A DNA stretch of 64,000 bases. It comes from a virus. Numbering within the stretch: the stretch's first letter is position 1; each line of letters opens with the position of its first letter. The position numbers were made by a program, and so were the translations under genes. Where the stretch lies: positions 1 to 64,000 of IMG/VR virus record IMGVR_UViG_3300049491_000850; one strand, given 5' to 3'. This document shows, in pieces, positions 60,778 through 64,000 of the stretch. A model generated the notes under the pieces. That model worked only from the letters and a program-made list of their open reading frames with translations. It was not told the origin of the DNA and made no database searches.

Positions 60778-61092
60778 ATGGCAAGACAAGATTACGATAG
60801 ATACGAGATTATGAAGAACACGGACGGGACAATCGACTGGTTGCCGTTCGTTAAAATTTCTGACAGTCCTTCCGACCTTAGTGAGGTATGGGTTTTGGGT
60901 CGTAGTAGATTGGATAAGTTAGCGTTACGTTATTACAACAATCCTTTTTACGATTTTTTCATCCTTTACGCCAATCCGCAATATGCTGACCAGTTCGACA
61001 TCCCGGACGGGGCATTGATCAGAATTCCATTTCCAATAGATCGTGTCAAAATGGAATACGAAACTTTTTTGAGAAATTTTAAGGAAAGTTAA
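60778..61092 (+). CDS. Small baseplate wedge protein (T4 gp53/LysM-like)
   Basis: 104 residues. It opens with RQDYDRYEIMKN, then a region with D.L..RYYNNPFYDFFILYANP (about 45-67), DQFDIPDGALIRIPFPID (about 72-89). The DxLaxrYYxxpxxxxxIxxAN...PxGxxIxIP form is the LysM-like fold of gp53-type wedge proteins, which help lock the baseplate. T4 gp53 has 196 residues, so only its LysM part would be represented. It follows the large OmpA-domain baseplate gene by 12 bases. Confidence 0.6.
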   Translation: MARQDYDRYEIMKNTDGTIDWLPFVKISDSPSDLSEVWVLGRSRLDKLALRYYNNPFYDFFILYANPQYADQFDIPDGALIRIPFPIDRVKMEYETFLRNFKES

Positions 61093-61116
61093 GGTTTTTC
61101 GATATATTTGCTTTAT

Positions 61117-61827
61117 ATGAAAAATTTATCGGTCGTTTTCAGCAGTCATTTCACTGATGCTGAAAATGAAAAATTTATAGCCCATCTTAAAGCAACGGCA
61201 GGTGTTAACATTCATGTTGAATGCGTGAAGAATATGAATGAGTATTCTTTACCACAGGCATATAACCTTGCGTGGAAGAAATTGGATGACTTAGGTAGAG
61301 GGCAAGACATTATTGTTTTTTGTCACAACGATTTAACAATTCGTACAGAGAATTGGGGTAAGAAATTACTCGGATTGTTTAAGACGTTTTCTGATTATGA
61401 TATTCTTGGAATTGCAGGAACAACTGAACTAAACGCACACGGTTGCTGGTGGTTAGATAATGGTGGGAAAGAAATGAACCGTACCAAGATGTTCGGTCGT
61501 GTTTGGCACACAAATGGAATCCGGGAATGGGAGAGTGTTTACTCTGAAAATATTCATGGTGTACAACCAGTAGTAATTGTCGATGGATTATTCATTGCCG
61601 TAAATGGTGAGACTGTAGTTAAGCGTTTCAACGAAGACTTCAAAGGGTTTCACTTCTACGATATTACATTTAGTTTCGACAACTATATTGAAGGATGTAA
61701 CATTGGCGTTATTGACAAAATTTCAGTGCTTCACCAATCTGTTGGTCAAACAAACCAAAGTTGGGAATTGAACAGACAGCAATTCGCATCAACTTATGCC
61801 GAAGAATTGCCTGTTCAACATGATTAA
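61117..61827 (+). CDS. Glycosyltransferase-like protein (GT2-type, DxD region CHND)
   Basis: 236 residues from the ATG at 61117; a TTG at 61108 is also open but is less likely. The sequence SVVFSSHFTDAENEKFIAHLKATAGVN-type start and C69-H-N-D72 (the metal-binding DxD equivalent), then DILGIAGTTELN and GWWLDNGG-like segment, fit the PF13712-type family 2 glycosyltransferases. The C-terminus (FDNYIEGCNIGVIDKISVLHQSVGQTN) also fits. It starts a chain of four overlapping genes; the next start lies 8 bases inside it. Confidence 0.65.
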   Translation: MKNLSVVFSSHFTDAENEKFIAHLKATAGVNIHVECVKNMNEYSLPQAYNLAWKKLDDLGRGQDIIVFCHNDLTIRTENWGKKLLGLFKTFSDYDILGIAGTTELNAHGCWWLDNGGKEMNRTKMFGRVWHTNGIREWESVYSENIHGVQPVVIVDGLFIAVNGETVVKRFNEDFKGFHFYDITFSFDNYIEGCNIGVIDKISVLHQSVGQTNQSWELNRQQFASTYAEELPVQHD

Positions 61828-62473
61828 CATTGACAAACTACATGAAGACTTTGACGATACATTACCGATCTCGGTGATTGTACCTATGAGTGATAAGAGA
61901 AGCCATTTTTTTAACAATATGGTTTATCCACTTCTTGAAGCAAATAGACCTGCTGAGATTATTGTAAACAATAATTTTGGTGGTGCACCAAAAAAGAGAA
62001 ATGAAGGATTTGAGAAATCAACCCAACCGTTTCTCTTTTTCTGTGATGACGACATCCTTCTTCCGAAGAATTATCTTGAAAGACTATACAAGTTATTACT
62101 TGCCAATCCTAATAAAGCATATGCTTACACCGGGTATCATGGTATCGTAATGCATCCGAACAGTCATCCAATGAGAGGAAATTTTAATATTCCATCAATT
62201 CCTTTCAATGGCGATAACTTGAGACACGGAAATTATATTTCAACCATGTCTCTTGTTCGTAGAGACTTGTTTCCAAAATTTGATGAATCTTTGAAAAGAT
62301 TACAAGATTGGGATGTTTGGTTAACAATGCTTGGGAATGGTCATGAAGGGATTTTGTTGGAAGGTGCGGAAAATATGTTTTATGCGTATTACTTAGATGA
62401 AGGAATTACATCAAACGGAAATAATGAACGTGAAGCATTGATGGCAGTTGCACAAAAACATAAATTGTACTAA
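61820..62473 (+). CDS. GT2-type glycosyltransferase
   Basis: 217 residues from the ATG at 61820, overlapping the previous stop by 8 bases. Rossmann-like start (LPISVIVPMSDKRSHFF) and metal motif CDDD at 75-78 (FFCDDDILLP). The C-terminal half contains DWDVWLTMLGNG, a common family 2 element near the acceptor site. Donor and acceptor unknown. Its stop shares one base with the next start (TAATG). Confidence 0.7.
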   Translation: MINIDKLHEDFDDTLPISVIVPMSDKRSHFFNNMVYPLLEANRPAEIIVNNNFGGAPKKRNEGFEKSTQPFLFFCDDDILLPKNYLERLYKLLLANPNKAYAYTGYHGIVMHPNSHPMRGNFNIPSIPFNGDNLRHGNYISTMSLVRRDLFPKFDESLKRLQDWDVWLTMLGNGHEGILLEGAENMFYAYYLDEGITSNGNNEREALMAVAQKHKLY

Positions 62474-63615
62474 TGAAACGAGAAAAAACCAACATCAAGA
62501 AGATAATAAAGGCAAAAATAAATCTAAGTGAAAAGAAAAGCACTGGAAAACCGATATTAACTCAAAAGAGACCGCAGGTAATTACTGCGCGAGAAAGAAT
62601 TATGGAAGAGTACAGAGAGACCCCAATCAAAAAACACAGTAAACAAGATACTGCATATCACCTTGGAAGTCCAAATGTGAATAATACTGATGAAAATGGT
62701 AAACCGATACCATTAAAAAGTTATAGTAAGCAAGAAACTGCTTATGCACTGAGTAATCCAAATTCCAAAAAGCCAGAACCAATTGCACAAATACCGAAAA
62801 TAAAGAAACCACATGTAGACATTCCTGTTGTGTTAAAAGATTATGGCACTTACGTTAAAAAAGAAGATGTTGAAGTTGATTTGGTAATTTGTGTTTGTTC
62901 TGTTGAAAGATATGATAAGGTTAAAAGACTTTTAGATCAGATTTATAGCCAAGAAACCAAGTACACTTTTCAATTTAATTTAATGGATGATGGTTCTTTT
63001 GATGAAAGATATAAAGAATTACCACAATTGTTTCCGAAACTTAATTATATAAGAAATGTAGTAAACGGTGGAAAAATGAATTACTGGCGAACAGTCAACA
63101 GACTATGGAGTATCGCTAGTAAAAAGAATTCACATGCATTTATGCAAATTGATGATGACTTCATACTATGTGAAAATTTCATTGACAGAGCAATGGATGA
63201 ATTCTTCAAGAAGAAAGAAGAGAACAATCAATTCATGGTATTCACTTATCATGTTTATGGATATGATCGCAATAAACCACCTGCTGATTGGTGGTATAAT
63301 GGTGTATCAATAGCAATTGACGGAGGAACAATATTCGATAGTCGATTTGCAAGTCTTTGGAATTTCAATGTCAACATTGGAGAGAGATATATTGCAGAAC
63401 ATACAAGTACTTTTGTTTGGGACACTATTGTTCAATACATAAGAGATTTTGGTGTTCGTGTTTATCGTTTCCCAAAGTCACTAGCATGGCATGATGGTAA
63501 TTTTGATTCGAAACTACATTTCGAGACAAGAAAAATAAAGAAATCGTATACGAAGAATTTTATCGATGGCGATGATAAGTATGACCTTGATAAAGAATTT
63601 AATGAAGTCGCATGA
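62473..63615 (+). CDS. GT2-type glycosyltransferase with disordered N-terminal repeats
   Basis: 380 residues. The first 130 residues are Lys/Pro-rich and unstructured with a repeated motif SKQ(D/E)TAYxL at about 56-64 and 85-93. A GT2 domain follows (about 135-360): VDLVICVCSVERYDKVKRLL, NLMDDGSFDERY and QIDDDFIL (D227-D229), the metal motif. The N-terminal repeats may dock the enzyme to a partner or be substrate-like; this is speculation. It overlaps the next start (ATGA at 63612). Confidence 0.7.
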   Translation: MKREKTNIKKIIKAKINLSEKKSTGKPILTQKRPQVITARERIMEEYRETPIKKHSKQDTAYHLGSPNVNNTDENGKPIPLKSYSKQETAYALSNPNSKKPEPIAQIPKIKKPHVDIPVVLKDYGTYVKKEDVEVDLVICVCSVERYDKVKRLLDQIYSQETKYTFQFNLMDDGSFDERYKELPQLFPKLNYIRNVVNGGKMNYWRTVNRLWSIASKKNSHAFMQIDDDFILCENFIDRAMDEFFKKKEENNQFMVFTYHVYGYDRNKPPADWWYNGVSIAIDGGTIFDSRFASLWNFNVNIGERYIAEHTSTFVWDTIVQYIRDFGVRVYRFPKSLAWHDGNFDSKLHFETRKIKKSYTKNFIDGDDKYDLDKEFNEVA

Positions 63616-64000
63616 GTATAAGTGTAATACTAAACGTATATAAGAGACCAGATAAATTGGAAGAACAGATTCGTGCAATAAAGGCACAATCAATTCCTAT
63701 TAAAAGTGAAGATATTCACGTTTGGTATAATAAAAGTGATGTCCCACAGGTCTTACCACAAGATAAGGCAATTAAGACTTATCAAAGTAGTTGGAATACA
63801 AAGTTTCATGGAAGATTTACAATTCCACTTCTTTGCAGAACGAAATACATCGCAATTTTTGATGATGATATTCTTCCATACAAAGATTGGTTGAAGAATT
63901 GTGTTGAATCAATTGAAAAGAAGGAAGGAATTTATGGGGCAAGTGGTGTTCTGCTTAATACACCACAGTCATATCGTAATCATGTGAAGTACGGTTGGAA
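63612..64000 (+). CDS. GT2-type glycosyltransferase, cut by right edge
   Basis: The frame from the ATG at 63612 is open to the window end (129 codons seen). Start MSISVILNVYKRPDKLEEQI resembles other GT2 members, and FDDDIL at 83-88 carries the metal-binding Asp cluster. ATG overlaps the previous stop as ATGA. No downstream sequence is available. Fourth in the row of glycosyltransferases starting at 61117. Confidence 0.72.
   Translation, partial: MSISVILNVYKRPDKLEEQIRAIKAQSIPIKSEDIHVWYNKSDVPQVLPQDKAIKTYQSSWNTKFHGRFTIPLLCRTKYIAIFDDDILPYKDWLKNCVESIEKKEGIYGASGVLLNTPQSYRNHVKYGW

Noticed and set aside
61103-61110. TATATTTG, matching the Bacteroidetes -7 consensus, before the glycosyltransferase at 61117
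   Set aside because: No -33 TTTG at the normal spacing (the nearest is 35 bases upstream, start to start), so too weak to list as a promoter.
1-64000. tRNA genes, CRISPR array, integrase or insertion sequence
   Set aside because: None was recognised on either strand by eye; short tRNAs could be missed, but no CCA-ended cloverleaf stood out.

Overview
The window is part of a large, contractile-tailed, T4-related bacteriophage genome. It carries a T4-type virion gene set: large terminase, portal, prohead protease, scaffold, major capsid protein, neck proteins, tail sheath, tail tube, tape measure and baseplate proteins. Several signs point to a host in the Bacteroidetes (Flavobacteria/Bacteroidia). 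Base composition is AT-rich. Shine-Dalgarno sequences are essentially absent, and the most abundant virion proteins have A-rich leaders. There is a lipoprotein with an acidic stretch after its lipobox cysteine, a secreted protein with a Bacteroidetes-style signal peptide ending in NAQ, and a carboxypeptidase-regulatory-like domain in a baseplate protein. I see no tRNA, integrase, insertion sequence or CRISPR array.

Layout. 1-3983: a tail/baseplate-type protein running off the left edge, a nucleotidyltransferase-domain protein and an OmpA-like protein. 4010-4381: a secreted moron-type protein. 4531-12070: acidic structural proteins, terminase, portal. 12059-17897 (minus): baseplate hub and a two-domain peptidoglycan hydrolase. 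17980-21973: prohead protease, scaffold, major capsid protein. 22075-22762: two small membrane proteins. 22759-25154 (minus): UvrD-like helicase operon. 25190-26849: two neck proteins. 26839-32925 (minus): metabolic and accessory genes (ThyX-like, two nucleotidyltransferase-fold proteins, SpoT/MESH1-like HD hydrolase, KTSC protein, small proteins). 32950-39514: tail completion and baseplate/appendage proteins on mixed strands, plus a lipoprotein. 39649-42930: sheath and tube. 43019-48371 (minus): small HTH protein, ClpP-like protease, PD-(D/E)XK nuclease and a baseplate/spike cluster. 48407-53591 (minus): PhoH, HAD-like protein, two glycosyltransferases and a gp55-like sigma factor. 53708-57396: hub/tape-measure accessory protein and tape measure. 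57397-57840: a non-coding, strongly structured region. 57841-61092: baseplate proteins. 61117 to the right edge: four overlapping glycosyltransferase genes.

Regulation can be read from the sequence. At least 21 gene or operon starts have TATTTATA (last base variable) 4-62 bases upstream of the start codon, always in sense orientation. This is the reverse complement of the T4 late promoter TATAAATA, and it fronts nearly all virion operons. A second class, GCAACNTTTA-N10-CCGTATAAT, occurs at two moron genes, at the PhoH-to-sigma operon and, in weaker forms, at three other non-virion units. A simple model is that the second class is read early by host RNA polymerase, and that the sigma factor made from one such operon then switches on the TATTTATA class. 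The motif is close enough to some ATGs that several late mRNAs may be leaderless or nearly so.

Other points that stand out: an apparent absence of GGWCC that seems to force rare Gly codons at every Gly-Pro pair; repeated L-x-E motifs that could be prohead-protease sites; and an unusually rich glycosyltransferase content (six genes in two clusters).
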